Below, piece after piece: positions 27,261-39,849 of a stretch of DNA of 64,000 nt. The notes under the pieces are model-generated. The model ran no database searches. It was not told where the DNA came from and saw nothing but the letters and a program-made list of their open reading frames with translations. The stretch lies in the NCBI RefSeq assembly GCF_028453695.1, contig NC_135778.1, positions 32,043,214-32,107,213 on the forward strand, given 5' to 3'. The position numbers and the translations under genes were made by a program. Position 1 is the stretch's first letter; every line of letters begins with the position of its first letter. This DNA comes from Augochlora pura. Taxonomy: Eukaryota > Arthropoda > Insecta > Hymenoptera > Halictidae.

Positions 27261-27499
27261 TATGAATGAAATTAGGAGCATTTAACAACAGTGGTCGTAA
27301 AATTTTCTACGATATTCGACGAATTCGACGACCAAATTCTTATTTTTATAAATAAGACACATCCTTCTCAAAATTTTTATTTTAAATAAGATATGTACAT
27401 ATTTTATACGAGATTTTTTACTGGATATCTTTCAGTAGTGATTCTTTGTTGCTGAAAATATACAGCTGGTCTAATCAAAATCCTCGGTTTCTGTTTCAG

Positions 27500-27561
27500 G
27501 TGGTGCTAGTTTTCATTCTCAGTATAGCGTCGCTTATAATATATTTCATCGATGCCTCCAG
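27500..27561 (+). CDS. slo: slo exon: transmembrane segment S1
   Basis: This 62-nt exon encodes 20 complete codons plus two bases of a serine codon, beginning V-V-L-V-F-I-L-S and ending Y-F-I-D-A-S. It is the hydrophobic S1 helix that opens the voltage-sensor domain, and it is essentially identical to insect Slo. The acceptor is TTTCAG before GTGGTG and the donor is CCAG/GTGAGC. It enters in phase 0 and leaves in phase 2, and the missing base is supplied by the T that opens the next exon. The preceding residues in Slo (the S0-S1 linker ending G-R-I-L) should sit on an upstream exon, which I could not find in positions 1-27499. At this size, automated gene finders could miss the exon; identification rests on family conservation and exact splice phase. 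Confidence 0.95.
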
Positions 27562-28852
27562 GTGAGCAATCCAAACCATTTCTACATTTATATTAATTTC
27601 GAAAGCTTATCTATCTCGTTAGTAATAAACTATCAGTCGAATGACTGAAACATGTACTAAAAATATAACAAAAACCGTGGCAAAATATGTTCAATCATTC
27701 GTCAACAATATCCCACAATTTGACAACTTTCTTTGTAGGATGTAAAATTTTCAAAATTAATTCATCCTCGACAATGCGATAAATAAATATTGGTAAATTT
27801 GTTTGTCAGCACAATGCGAGGGAGAGGAGCGTAGAAGTTTTTAGGTCGCGACCATTTTACCGCGAATCCCCGCGATGGTACGGAACCGAGTTATCGAGAG
27901 CTGCATGAATATCTGAGCACTTCAAAAACTTTTAATGGCGAACGCTATATCTTTCAGAAAAATATCTGCTCGGATAGATTCTATATGCCGTATGTTGTTT
28001 GTTCTCATCGATCCGTGCGATACCGCTTCTATATGTCCGCAAAAAAAATGACCGCTACGAGAGCTATAAAAGTCCGGCGTTCTACATTTCTTTAGAACGG
28101 GGCGAATTAAAGAAAAGTATGCGAGTCTATGATCAATAAGAAATTGCAAATAACTGTTGTATTCACCTTTTCGTGTCCGAAATCCAAAAGAATTAATCGA
28201 ATAATTATTGCATCCATTACAGACTCTATAATACATTGAATAAAATATATTAGTAAATAATGCTTTAATATAATATATATTGAAATGTTTATGTTACGAT
28301 CCACAATACAATAGTTAATACAATAAATATAAAGGATATAAAATATATAGGAAAAATGATGTGGAAAATAATATCACTTTATAAATATATGTTCATATTT
28401 GTATTAGTACATTATGTATTACTCAATATAAATATTTTCATGTATAGAATCATTTCTATGACTATGTACGAAGGAATGCATTATACTTTACACTGTAATA
28501 TATTCTAATATACAATATATATTCTAGTATATAATATAGTATATCGTACAACACAATATAAAGTATAATACATAATATACTAGATCTTACAATATATAAT
28601 ATAATGTGCTATAATTTTACACGTCATAGATTTTCATTGTGAACAAATATAAATTTGTCATTAACTGTGAATATATTTCGTGCAATCGCCTTACTGCAAT
28701 TCGCTTAAAAATTCGCATTCTAATTGTCATTATTATTACCGTTATTACCATGTTACCATACCATACGAATTTTGCAAATAACGCAATCGATGATTGTTTT
28801 AATATGCACAATATTCGAACTAATTAACGGTCTGTGTTAATTTTTGTTACAG

Positions 28853-28949
28853 TGAAGAGGTGGAACGTTGCCAAACGTGGAACAACAACATTACTCAGCA
28901 GATAGACTTAGCTTTCAATATATTTTTTATGGTCTACTTTTTTATACGC
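28853..28949 (+). CDS. slo: slo exon: S1-S2 extracellular loop and S2
   Basis: This 97-nt exon completes the split serine and adds 32 codons, from E-E-V-E-R-C through N-N-N-I-T to M-V-Y-F-F-I-R. The first part is the extracellular S1-S2 loop with a possible N-glycosylation sequon (N-I-T); the rest is transmembrane S2. The aspartate in Q-I-D-L-A-F and the final arginine correspond to the S2 charges (D153 and R167 in human Slo1) that contribute to BK voltage sensing. The arginine codon is the last of the exon. The acceptor is TTGTTACAG/T and the donor is CGC/GTAAGT, close to consensus. Entry is phase 2 and exit is phase 0. The intron before it is 1,291 nt. Confidence 0.96.
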
Positions 28950-29669
28950 GTAAGTATTAATAGTTTTAACCTTACTAACACGTGCTAGAAATTTATAAAC
29001 AATCTGGCACGCCTTAAATATCCAGATATTTATTTTACATTTACTTATTTATTATATATAATTTATTTACCATTTGTTTCTGATTTTTAATACGAAATTT
29101 CAGATCCCAAATATAGAAAATATTGAGATAATTGCATTTTAAAAAATCTACTTCTTAAAACTATAATTTTACAACGTGTTTCAACTGTAAAAATATAAAT
29201 ATTACACCTTTTAACTATTATTACACCTTTCGAATCATCATACGTGTATGAAATTTCTCGTAATACGCCCCATTTTGATCATTTATTACCGTTAATTTAT
29301 TTTACAAAAAATGTCGCTTTTAAACTTTTTAAAGAACATACATTCTGTCAGAAATCTTATCTTTCTTTCTGTAGAACAATAAATTTGTTAACTTATCAAA
29401 TTCTGAAATCTTTAATCAAGGATTCAAAAGAGTCTTTTAATACATAATTCTACAGCTGTCATGATATGCCAGATCGTTTTTAAATTTCCATAGACAATTG
29501 AACAGCGAAACCAAATGAGAGACCGATATTTCCATTTTTCCCCGTAACCACCCATCAAATCGTGATACGGGGTTGATATTTTCCACGCCAACGGTTGTCT
29601 AGACGCTATCGTACCAACAAATCGATTCGATCAAGACTCATAAAAATAATTTGTTTTTCTGTCGAATAG

Positions 29670-29933
29670 TTTATCGCCGCCAGTGACAAGCTGTGGTTCA
29701 TGCTGGAGATGTATTCGTTCGTGGACTACTTTACGATACCACCGTCCTTCGTATCGATATACCTCGATCGGACGTGGATCGGACTGAGGTTCCTCCGAGC
29801 CCTACGACTGATGACGGTCCCTGACATCCTCCAGTACTTAAACATTCTAAAGACATCGAGCTCCATTCGTCTCGCCCAACTCGTATCAATCTTCATCTCC
29901 GTCTGGTTGACAGCTGCTGGCATCATTCATTTG
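29670..29933 (+). CDS. slo: slo exon: S3, S4 voltage sensor and S5
   Basis: This 264-nt exon encodes 88 complete codons, F-I-A-A-S-D-K-L-W through A-G-I-I-H-L. It covers S3 (F-V-D-Y-F-T, with the aspartate equivalent to human D186), the S3-S4 turn, S4 (G-L-R-F-L-R-A-L-R-L) and S5 (V-S-I-F-I-S-V-W-L-T). The S4 arginines, including the equivalent of human R213 that carries much of BK gating charge, are intact, so the voltage sensor looks functional. The acceptor is GTCGAATAG/TTT, with a modest pyrimidine tract, and the donor is TTG/GTAGGA. It is phase 0 at both ends. Open frame continues about 46 codons past the donor, but that tail is unlike Slo and is intron. Confidence 0.97.
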
Positions 29934-30875
29934 GTAGGATATCAGAAGTACCACGCTAAAATCATAACAATTGTCGCACAGTTCCAAGAGACAACAAATC
30001 AATTCGTTTTATCTCTTCGTATCTCTAGAATGGATATATATATCACAATGCGAAAATTGGTTTCCTTGCCGTAAATCAAAGCCGTACGTGCGATTTTCTA
30101 TGACTATGAAACTACAGTGTCAAAAGAGAACGGTTTCCTAATTTCCACGCTAACAAAAGTACTATCTTATCTGTCGAACTTATACGAAGCGTCACTATTC
30201 AGTGTCGTCCACGGTAAATCCTCCCTTCCAGTCGGCGCGCACAGCTGTCTGGGAATTCACTTTCTCTGATTTAAATTATTTTAGTGTTGTTTCAAAATTT
30301 CTGTTTCAAAGGTTCTAGCGTAGTGGGTCATTGAATTCGTCTCGACAGCAGCTAGAACGTTAACATTTTCAAAGTCGAGGTGATTAATATTTCCTATAAA
30401 CAACTGTGTCCGAAGCAGAGAACGTTCGCATAGAAAAATTCTTGCATCAAGCAATTTTAAATATTCTTTTATAAACCTTATCAAAGTACACACTGTTAAA
30501 AAGCAGATGAGCTAAAAAATGCTCGCGACACATGATATTTCGCAACGGGTAATTAAAACAGTCACTTTTAAGATTATGTTTCGAGCTGTATGTTAATATT
30601 CTGAATTTCGATTTTTTTAAAGAGTTATCGATATACAGGGAAATAAATTTTGTTCAAACACGAAAGTTGAAAAGTCGAACGTAGGCCACAAATTATTGTT
30701 TCTTAGATCACTGTGCGTCTGGTTTCCCTTCCACGCTCCCTTTTTCTGAAGCAGTCAACCACCCGTGGACAGCTCTGCTCTATGACAGACGATTGTTTCG
30801 GAAGAATATCCCTAGAATCAATCAATTAATCAAACGTGTCCAATCGAAAAATTAATCATTCTTAATTGTTCGCAG

Positions 30876-31043
30876 CTTGAAAACTCAGGGGACCCATTAG
30901 AGTTCACGAACCCGCAACAGCTCTCGTACTGGACTTGCGTTTACTTTCTGATCGTAACGATGTCCACGGTAGGATATGGCGACGTTTACTGCCAGACGGT
31001 CCTCGGCCGAACATTCCTAGTATTTTTTCTACTCGTCGGTTTG
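30876..31043 (+). CDS. slo: slo exon: turret, pore helix, selectivity filter and S6
   Basis: This 168-nt exon gives 56 codons, L-E-N-S-G-D-P through F-F-L-L-V-G-L. Residues 1-16 form the extracellular turret, residues 17-30 the pore helix, and residues 31-36 (T-V-G-Y-G-D, nt 30966-30983) the K+ selectivity filter. The rest is most of pore-lining S6. The signature is perfect, and S-G-D-P and V-L-G-R-T match the BK class rather than Kv or SK channels. The acceptor is GTTCGCAG/CTT and the donor is TTG/GTAAGC. It ends in phase 0, exactly where both alternative exons begin (A-I-F-A-S or A-V-F-A-S). The following intron is unusually large, 12,620 nt to exon A. Confidence 0.97.
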
Positions 31044-31089
31044 GTAAGCCTTCTTTCTGTCATCCTCTGTTCTCTACATAGCTAAAAAG

Positions 31090-31225
31090 TATCGAAGTTC
31101 GATATACTTACGTATATACATACGTATAAATATATATATATACATGTATATACGTAAATATATGTACGTATATTTACGTGTATAATATATACATATATAT
31201 TATATACATCTATCTATATCTATAT
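31090..31225. repeat. TA/TACGTA alternating tract at start of the large intron
   Basis: Alternating pyrimidine-purine sequence (TACGTATATACATACGTATA and similar) begins about 45 nt after the pore exon donor. It is easily unwound and a likely polymorphic microsatellite. Confidence 0.8.
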
Positions 31226-31426
31226 AAATTACAAGAGAAATATAAACCGTCCTTTGTAGATCACTATAGGAATCTCGCGTGAAAGACTGAATGGCCTGGA
31301 CAAACAAAGATATTAAAGAAATCTCTGTTTTTTTTCTGACGAAGTCCACCAATCTTTCGAACAGGCAATTTCGTTTTTTTCCCGAGAAACACCGGACTCT
31401 GCGCTTCAAAATTTTGACTTTGAATC

Positions 31427-32092
31427 TCATCGATGCCGAGAGAAGCCAGTCACTTTTGCATTTTTCTCCAAAGTCTGTCGACGGAAAAATATATGACCGA
31501 ACGATTTATTTAAACCAGCAGAGATTCGCGAGGACAAACATTTCGAAATAAATTGGTTGCGGTTTAATTCGTGAACATAAATGATTCGGATATCACGGCC
31601 GCAGAGTTCGTTAGAGTAGAATTGTCGTGATCGCAGCCTTGTCAATGGTCGTATTGTTAGTGCAAAAACGCGGTCGTACGTTCGCCGTTCATTTATTACC
31701 GATACCAGAGTACGGTTTTGATGGCAATGCCGGCGGCTATTACGTTCGAACTCTTGTTTTGCTTGAGACTTTTCATGGCTGATTTTTTTGGCAGACACGT
31801 TGTTGGTTTGTTTGGAAGTATTCCGACGTTTCTTAGACTGTATGTTGTTTAGAGTTGTACTAATAATACGTCTGTAGATGAAATTGGCAAGGTGAGCGAC
31901 GAACAAGAGAATTACTCTTCCCCAGACACACAAGACGGTGATCATTTCGAATGCACACTGTCCTCTGATTGGCTTGACGGTTGTATTTGTTAATAATTTA
32001 CTGGTGTTTCTATCGGAATTTTTGATCCGGGCTAATTTTAGGCGAAAACAATATTTTAAAGAACTGTGCAAAATTTTCTGAATTTTCTTCAT
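31427..32092 (-). other. Longest unassigned open frame (221 codons), intronic antisense
   Basis: This frame starts M-K-K-I-Q-K-I-L and runs without a stop opposite to slo, just after the pore exon. It is strongly basic (many K, R and N), with one hydrophobic stretch near residues 50-70 (V-I-L-L-F-V-A-H-L-A-N). No domain or family is recognised. At 221 codons it is well above the usual chance length here, yet composition is unremarkable and there is no visible promoter or splice structure. It is best regarded as an unproven open frame; a fast-evolving or lineage-specific gene remains possible. Confidence 0.15.
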
Positions 32093-33687
32093 TTTTTTTT
32101 ATTTTACGCATTAATTGTCCCATGAGTCCGACGTCGATTTCACGCATAATTCAAAAGAGGGTAAAAATTAATATTTTGCGAAATCCGTTAAGGGCAGTAA
32201 CTTTTGATCGAAAATAGATATCGAATTGTTGGTTACGTTAAAGAATCAAAAAATATGCAAGCTTTCCAGTGACATGCAGTTTCATATTTTTGCTTCGCCG
32301 ATTACATAGTCGCAATTTTTGCACTTTTAACTCGTAAAAATATCGACCGTCGCTGCTATTTCTCGAAGAAAAAAATCATTCGATATTAACCAAAAAACCC
32401 ATCATTAAAAGTATTTTCCACACTCTTTTTTAATAGCGTACGGCATTCGCTTCATTGTTGAATTACTCCATACAAATTGAAAACCCTAATTACCTGCGTT
32501 GAAGACGATAAAACTTGGTGTCACCTAAATCTTTGTTAACACAGAAAAATATCTTAGATCGTTCAAATTAAATTAAGATCATTTTAACTCAGCTTGATAC
32601 TTTTAAACTGCCTTAAGAAGATGCTAAAAACGAATTGTCGTTAAGGGAGTGTTACGCGTAAGAAACGCTTTCGTTGGGAAGCACCCGAGAAACGATTTTC
32701 ATTTGTTCGTGAACAAGACAAGATGTTGTTCTCTTCGACGGTTTTCGAACACGTTAATCGCGTCTAAGGTTCATTAAGGAAGCGTTGCGTCAGCTATGGG
32801 ACTTGATGAATTTTTTCTACCAGAGGACAGTGTCATTCGTCGTGGAATCGATCGCCTCGTTTGAACGACGATGCGCAGTGTCTGCGACAAGCATGTCCTG
32901 TGCGCGTGTGTGCGTGCATAGATGAGCATGTGTGGCGTTATCGATTACGGCCCAAACACACGGCCGAGCAACGCGATTCGATTATTCGCCTCGATGTAAT
33001 ATCGAGGAGAGCCGCGTTTTCTTTTCCCTAAGCATCGTCGTTTAGACGTGGCCACGTCTAGCGTAACGTTTGTCTATGAATGTCATTAGCGTAACAGAGA
33101 TTCCACCACCGTAGTTCACGCTGTTTTACCGACGGGAACTGCTACTTTCGTTCGAGATGCACGTGTACCGATGTACCGTCTCTCGTTGGAACATGGCAGA
33201 CTCGACAAACCTTACGCGGGTACACTTACGACAGTGTACCGTTTTTTTTCATACGGCTCAACCGTGAACGACTCGACTCGTGGTTTCATAATGATCTGTC
33301 AAACGAAATTGTTTCCCTTTTACATTTTTTATAATCTCCAGACAGGACACGTTCCGTGGGACGTTGACGGATCAATTGTGACTCGGAGAGAAGCGGAATA
33401 TTTTTTTATAGAAATTATGCTTGTTGATTTAATGGAAAGTAAATTTTAGAATTTCGAACTTTAAGCAGTTTAAGGAAATTCAATTAAACAAATGCACAGT
33501 TTTTAGTTGAAGAATTTCTTAATATTGAGAATTTTATATTAGAAACTAATGTAGGTCACTGACGAGGGAAAGGACTAACATTTAACGTATTTTAACGTCC
33601 TGAAATCTATAAACGAAAAGAAAATGGGTCCATTACCATTTTCATGTCGCATGCGATGTTACCGACAACTCATGAATTTGGACGCAT

Positions 33688-33786
33688 TAGCAGAAATCGA
33701 GTGTCGGTATACTGCATTTTAGCTAGGGTTAATTGTTATTAGTAAAAATCGAGTATCTGTATAGTCTATTTCAACTACGTGTTAAC
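33688..33786 (+). repeat. Diverged ~60-bp tandem duplication
   Basis: TAGCAGAAATCGAGTGTCGG ... GGGTTAA is followed by TAGTAAAAATCGAGTATCTG ... GTGTTAA in the same order. Two copies, non-coding. Confidence 0.55.
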
Positions 33787-34626
33787 ACTTGGTCGTCTAA
33801 TGACACCCCTCTTTGGCGTTGTATTTATACTTAAAGTATTGATATAATTAAAATAGAAGCGACGCTATAAAGATAATTCCTCCGCAAAATGATACTTCGT
33901 GAGACTTTTACAAGCAGTTTTTATTTCAAATAACAATTGAGTGGCATATATTTTAATTTTGAAATTATTGTTGTGTACGAAACACTTTCTTTATAAAACT
34001 ATAATAACTTAACGCAATTTCTTGAACTATTGCAAATTTAGTGTTATTCAACGAATGTAGTTTTAGAGTTGCTCTGATTTCGCTATTGTTTTCCAATATT
34101 ACTTCGAAGAATAGTTTCTCAACTGGTTGTTATCAATATGGAGAGGATGTTACAGTTATCAATATGTCAGTCGTATCACGGTTGTCCTTATACCTTGTCT
34201 GTGACATTGGGTCAATCCTGACCTAATCTAAAAAATTTTCTGAATTTAACAGTGTTACCAAAAAATATTCAGTGGGGAGAGATGTAGACATGCATTCAAG
34301 TGTTTCTTAGTCTAAAAAACGGTATGAATTTTGTTCAAACTAACTTCAAGTTAAATTTTGTCAGTCGAAATTAAAGTTTAAAATTCAGCCATGATAATAT
34401 GTTCATGATATATGTCAATATATCATGTAAGCGTCCCACGAGCCATGACTCAAAATCAAGCACACGAGTCGAGTCGCCGAAAGACGTCGAGGTCCGAAAC
34501 GGTGAGAGACCTTTTGTGGTCACCGTGGGCAGTTTTACACCTCTCTTTAAATCTGTTAAGACTCGTATCTGTTCAAAACTTTGTGTCCCGATCCCCAAAA
34601 ATCGCATATACTTGGTACATGCCACG

Positions 34627-34706
34627 AAAGAAAAACCAAAAAGAAAAAGCACGAAACCAAAGAAAAAAATAGAGAAAAAAGGAAAAAAAAGAAAGAAAGG
34701 AGAATG
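34627..34706 (+). repeat. A/G-rich polypurine tract
   Basis: About 80 bases almost free of pyrimidines near the 3' half (AAAAAAGGAAAAAAAAGAAA). It explains the K-rich and F-rich frames on both strands. Confidence 0.85.
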
Positions 34707-37700
34707 GTAAAACACTTCTCCATCGGCTTAAACAGCTCGCGCTAGGTCGGTCCACCTGCACGCCAGTTTTGGACCGTTTCCCGCGTCTCGCTTCCGAGAC
34801 GCGAACAAATGGAAACCGAGAAAAGACAGTCGAAAGATAAGAATGGAAAAAGAAAAACAGATGAGATTCGCTCCGATGCGAAACCAAGCTAGTTTTCTAT
34901 AGCGATACTGGCTACCTGTGCCTTATGCCTATACCTCTATGTGTGGCCGTAGTCTGAGCTGGACTGGTGTTTCGTGTGGTTAGGCCAGCCTTGTTTCCGT
35001 TCTTGTACTCGTTCGAGGTTAAACACGAGATTAATTGGGCTGTCTTTCTTCTTCAACCTCATATTAGTATTGCAATAATTAGTTTAAAATGATTGCGATG
35101 TTGAAATACGACAGTATTTTTGTGTGCGGTCATCTGGATTTCGAACACACAAAATAAAGTACAGGATGTAGCCCATAAAATATACATTTTTCGGGTACGA
35201 GAACACATTTGCATTCTACAAATTTAGATAGCCTAAAGAATTGTCCCACGAACTTACACAGCTTGCAAAATAATCGCAAGTAATTAATTAACTCAGACAA
35301 TATCGCGTAAAGCAAATGTAAGCAGAACGATCAGATATTGCAGCTTCGTGATTTTAATAAACACAGTCAGTAATCATGAACAATTACGGTCAGATAACTC
35401 GAGTTAAAATTACAATTCGACGGCTGCGACTGTTCGTGAACAGTGAATGTTTGTGGCTGGTGATTACGGATGGTCACTGACCACTGACGCAATTCTGCAG
35501 AGTAGTACCTCTAATGAAGTCACTTGGAATAAAGCTACCAATTGAACATTACTCTGAGAGAAATGAAGATGACCAGAACAATAAATCAACGTTTTCGAAA
35601 TCGGTGATATCGCGTCGCTAAAATTGCAGAAGCCATTCATCTTTTAACGGAGCTAGACAACTATAGCGACGGAACATTGAGACAACACGAAACGCCGGAA
35701 ACCGGCTCCGACGGCGAGCTTCTATCGTCCTCGTACCTACACGCCTCACTCTGTCGTAAAGCAAAACGCGAACAAATAAGGGGAAAAAGAAAAGAACGCA
35801 AAAAAAGAAAGCAAACGAGAAAGGAAGCGCATGAAAGGTCTATTAATGCGGATCGCGACTGCACCTTGCGCTTCAAAGTCTCTCGGGGCAAGGTGATTAG
35901 AAGAGGAGACTTCCCGTGACGTGACACACGTAGTCGCTCACAGTTCTTTTTTCCCGTATGATGTCTCTCGACTACACAGGCTTCCGGGGAGCTGGCTTTC
36001 GCTCAGCGGCCACTCACGCCAGGTCATTGTTCAAGATGGCACAGAATCGCCCAAGCCGCCCCACATTTTTTGGCTCTTTGCGATCGGGCGCTGCGCGAGA
36101 CAAGTTACGAACACGTCGAACGTGATTCTCGGCGTTACGATCGTAAGAAATTTCGGTCGTAAGGACGGACGACTCCCGGAGCATATCGGGCCAGGGCGAC
36201 CAGACAGGCTCCCATGAAAGCTACGTGGCAGCGATGATAAACAAAATGTAGGAAATTTGAAGTTAAAATGAGCTTCGATCTGGTGAAATATTGTGAGCTA
36301 TGTTTGACCTCGTTTGGAAAAGTTGGTATCGTTCGGAAAATAATATTTCGATTGATGTTCAGTGTTTTTTGGCGTATCGAAGATGTGTACTGTTCCTGAA
36401 TTTTTGAAGAAAAATTATCGGGACACCTGTAATGAAAATTTTTGGAAATTTTCTCCATTTTAGTTGCTAGTATTGCGTTTGTCAGTCTAAAAAGAAAACT
36501 TCCAAAAAATGCTGTCGTTAATGTTGTAATGGGTTAAACATCGACAATATGGTTAATTATTACAGCACTTCAGCTCATAATAGCTCAAAGGAAAAGAAAA
36601 GCTCCAGAAGCAAAACTCAAAATAGCTGAAATTCCAAATAATGATTTACTTTCGTCATACCGATCCGCGAAAGCCCCTGAACCTACCACTCGCAGCTCCA
36701 GGGAGTCGCCTGCTCGAAAAAAAGGCATCTATCCGGTAAAAAGCTTGATTAACCACGGTACGGCCTCGCTAGTAGAACGTTTCCGCAAACCCTCTCGCGG
36801 AGACTCGCGTAATCAGGTAATCGATGCCATATCGGCAATAATGTGAGTCAGATTCTGTTGCAGCCGCGACACTGACTTTCGCTGACATTAGCAAGACAGA
36901 GAAAATGGCTGGGTATGATCTTCATTGTATTCTAAACGACACGTCTCTCAACCTCATACTGTCTACTGTCTGTTTTCTGCGTCTCTGAGTTCGCTCTCCA
37001 CGAAATCTCGTCACGCTCATCACGCAGACGAGGCATGGAAATAGACTAATCGCCATACTGGGTTTCGTGTCGCGCGATTTAAAATACCGGCGCCGATAGA
37101 AATCTATGATTCTCTTGTGCCATCTATGTAAAACAATGGACAGATAGCGAACTACACTACTGTGGCATAGAAAGTTCGATTCAAAAGCAGTTAGATAGTA
37201 GTACAGTGCTGCCGATACGGAGAATTAGGAAGATGTGAAACCAAAAATGTTTTACATGTTTTGATATTGGTTTACTTCACGTCGTTGTTTGATTTGAGTC
37301 GCGTTTAGGCTTATTTTAATCGTGAAATAGTGTTAATTAAGCAGATATCGAATACTTGCTATTCAATATCTGCTTGCTATGCTTTCTTGATGATGTGGGC
37401 CCAAATATGATATACAAATTGAATTATGTAGATTGTGTAAGGTTGAAAAATTCTATGAAACATTTTTGGCTTCCAAACGTAAAATTAATTGTATCTTCAG
37501 ACATAAATGAAATTTTAACAAACAATAATAGAACTTTAGTAAAAACAATATGGTATAGAACCGAAACAATTATTCCAAGCCAAACAAAAATTTGTAACTA
37601 CAAGCTTGAAGCTCGAATTTAATAGAGACAGTCAGTTTAAATTAACCCACTTGAATCTTTTAAAATTCGTTCATGATGCGATTAATAATGAGTTGTTAGT

Positions 37701-38898
37701 AACGTAGAGCACGACACGAAAATGTTAACGGAGCTTTGGAGCTCCAGGAGCATGTCAAAGATGAAAGAACAGGTGATTGGTCTACGGTAGTGCCTCGTCT
37801 GTACGCTCATTATCTGCCATTTTGCGTACTTCATGTATGCTTTTTTAGCATACTGACCTCGCAATAACTAACCGACCTCTGCGCTAGAGGGCCCCAAGGC
37901 CCTCGACTCCCAACGAATTATTTTTGTCTTGATTTTAGAAAGAAAAAAAGATGAAAAAATATACAGAGAAAAGAATGGCACGAAGTCTGACGATTTTTGA
38001 TCGTGACGGTTGTTGGTGTCTGTGCGAGCTTGATTCTCTGACTGTTCATTCTATCTGTATGTCTGTCTCTGTTTTCTCTGCGAACGCTAACATGCTGCTA
38101 ACCCCGCCCCCATTTTACACACTCACACGTATGGCCGCTTTCATTCTTGGTTTTGTCTCGGACCGCTGCCGTTCCGAGCCGTTTCTCGAAAACTTCTTTA
38201 ACCCAAACCTCGAAACGATGACCTGACCTCGAGCTTGATGTATGTTGACTGAATAACTGCCCTGCCGAAGTAGGAGGAATACGCGGATCTATGTATTTTG
38301 TTCCCTTTTTAGGTTATGAATCGTTGATGACGCGTAGAGAATGTTTTGGTAATGGCTGTATTCACAATCTTTTCAGTTTCATTCTATCAAATTGTTTTTG
38401 TCTGATCAAAAATATATCTGTTGCATTTTCTTCTCGTTTCTTTTTTTATAAACAACAAATATTATTAACACATTTTATTGTAATATATTTTTAGTACAGT
38501 TTCCTTTGTCCTCCATTAGACTATTTTCGTTTACTACATTGCTATATTGTCACGATATAGTCTATGTAGCGTATTTTATTTAATGTAACATAAATATAAG
38601 AATATAATTATAATCTATTCCGTTTCTTACGTCAAATTTTTTGAACATATTTACTGTCAATCGAAAAACTGTAAGAAACAGTATACTATCAAAATATCCT
38701 TTACGCGGTATTTAAAGTTTCATAATAACACAAAGAATCTATTTATTATTAGCTACGCATTCGCCCATGATTTTCTCTTGCCAAAAAGTCTTAGAATTTC
38801 GATGTTAGTTTTTTTAGAAAAGTTTTTGAGTGTATGAAACAATGAAAAACAGAAATCGTATTTCTGAATCTTGTATAATCACCCTGATGATCTATATG

Positions 38899-39075
38899 GG
38901 GTGACCCTAAACGAGCGAAGCCACAATACAATTGCGACTTTCCGAAACATTCGAGTTAAACAAAATTAATCATTCGTTAATCAAATGTTCAGCATCCAAT
39001 TAATTAGAAAATATTTATAATTTGTATATTGTAAATTTTCTTTACATTGTTTGTTACGGGTCACCCTATACGAGC
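38899..39075 (+). repeat. Pair of short direct repeats (GGGTNACCCTANACGAGC)
   Basis: GGGTGACCCTAAACGAGC at 38899 and GGGTCACCCTATACGAGC at 39058 differ at two positions. The first is also preceded by an inverted TCACCC/GGGTGA. They may be ends of a small degraded element. Confidence 0.5.
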
Positions 39076-39849
39076 ATTGGACTTACGAAAACCTTTAAAT
39101 ACGGTTTTCCAAATTTCCATAACCATGCGGAACGATTATGCGAAAAAAGCAGCTCCTCCTACTACACTTCTTTATATTGTGATTTTGTTTAATCGCAGTG
39201 TCTTTAGTTGCCTGATATGTCTAACAATAGCAAGAGAGTGTATATCTGTGGATGATACGTAACAAGACTCAAAATTGAAGGGAGCACTATAAAACAAGAA
39301 TCCATAATCCTTGGTACCGAGTTACAAAATTTTTACAAATCGTTTACAGTGGGTTGTTGACTTTCGTAGCGTTGCGGTAGACGAATTAGACCAGGGATGT
39401 TCAACTGTGTCTTCGTTGACACCCAAATCGAGCCGGGAGCTAAACTAAAGTTACCAGACCACGCCCTATGGTTGTTCGTTCCATTCGGAGCGCCCCGCGT
39501 GATGATCACGTGATTCGAAAATGGTCAATGATGGTGCGCGTAAATTTACGATAGGCGTGACTGGGACTGCTTGATCTTGCAATATGGAGTAATAAATAAT
39601 AATAATGAAGTAATAAAATTCTTCATATTTCAAAGACTATCCTTATCTCTCTTTATAAAATGTAAATGGACGTATTTCCGTACAAATTGTATTTCAGTGA
39701 TCACGCCCAATTTATAGCATTCTAGAACAAGCTAAACAATCTATCTTGCTTAGCTCTGTGTAAAGTGTTTTAGGGGAGGAAGTCATATTGTTACGATATT
39801 ATGGTTTTTCCTTCTCCGAAACTTTCCCTCTCCGTTACTTCTCTATGGA

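Larger units (their letters stand above)
1..27499. other. Non-coding region upstream of the S1 exon (probable intron or 5' flank)
   Basis: No exon, tRNA or rRNA is recognised. The missing slo parts that should lie 5' (the N-terminus, S0 and the linker ending G-R-I-L) were looked for by eye and not found. All open frames are under 140 codons and lack recognisable domains. Besides the listed repeats, 1430-2330 is very AT-rich. Stretches 2330-4300, 14000-16900, 18380-18660, 21780-22260 and 23880-24260 have ordinary mixed composition with nothing assignable. Confidence 0.7.
27562..30875 (+). other. slo: Three short introns between slo exons S1 to pore
   Basis: The introns are 27562-28852 (1,291 nt), 28950-29669 (720 nt) and 29934-30875 (942 nt), all GT-AG. 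They are AT-rich. The first has TATA-rich sequence at 28250-28620. No other gene or stable structure was noticed. Confidence 0.9.

Noticed and set aside
29934..30074. Open-frame extension past the S3-S5 exon donor
   Set aside because: The residues diverge abruptly from Slo after A-G-I-I-H-L, and a GT donor lies exactly at the boundary.
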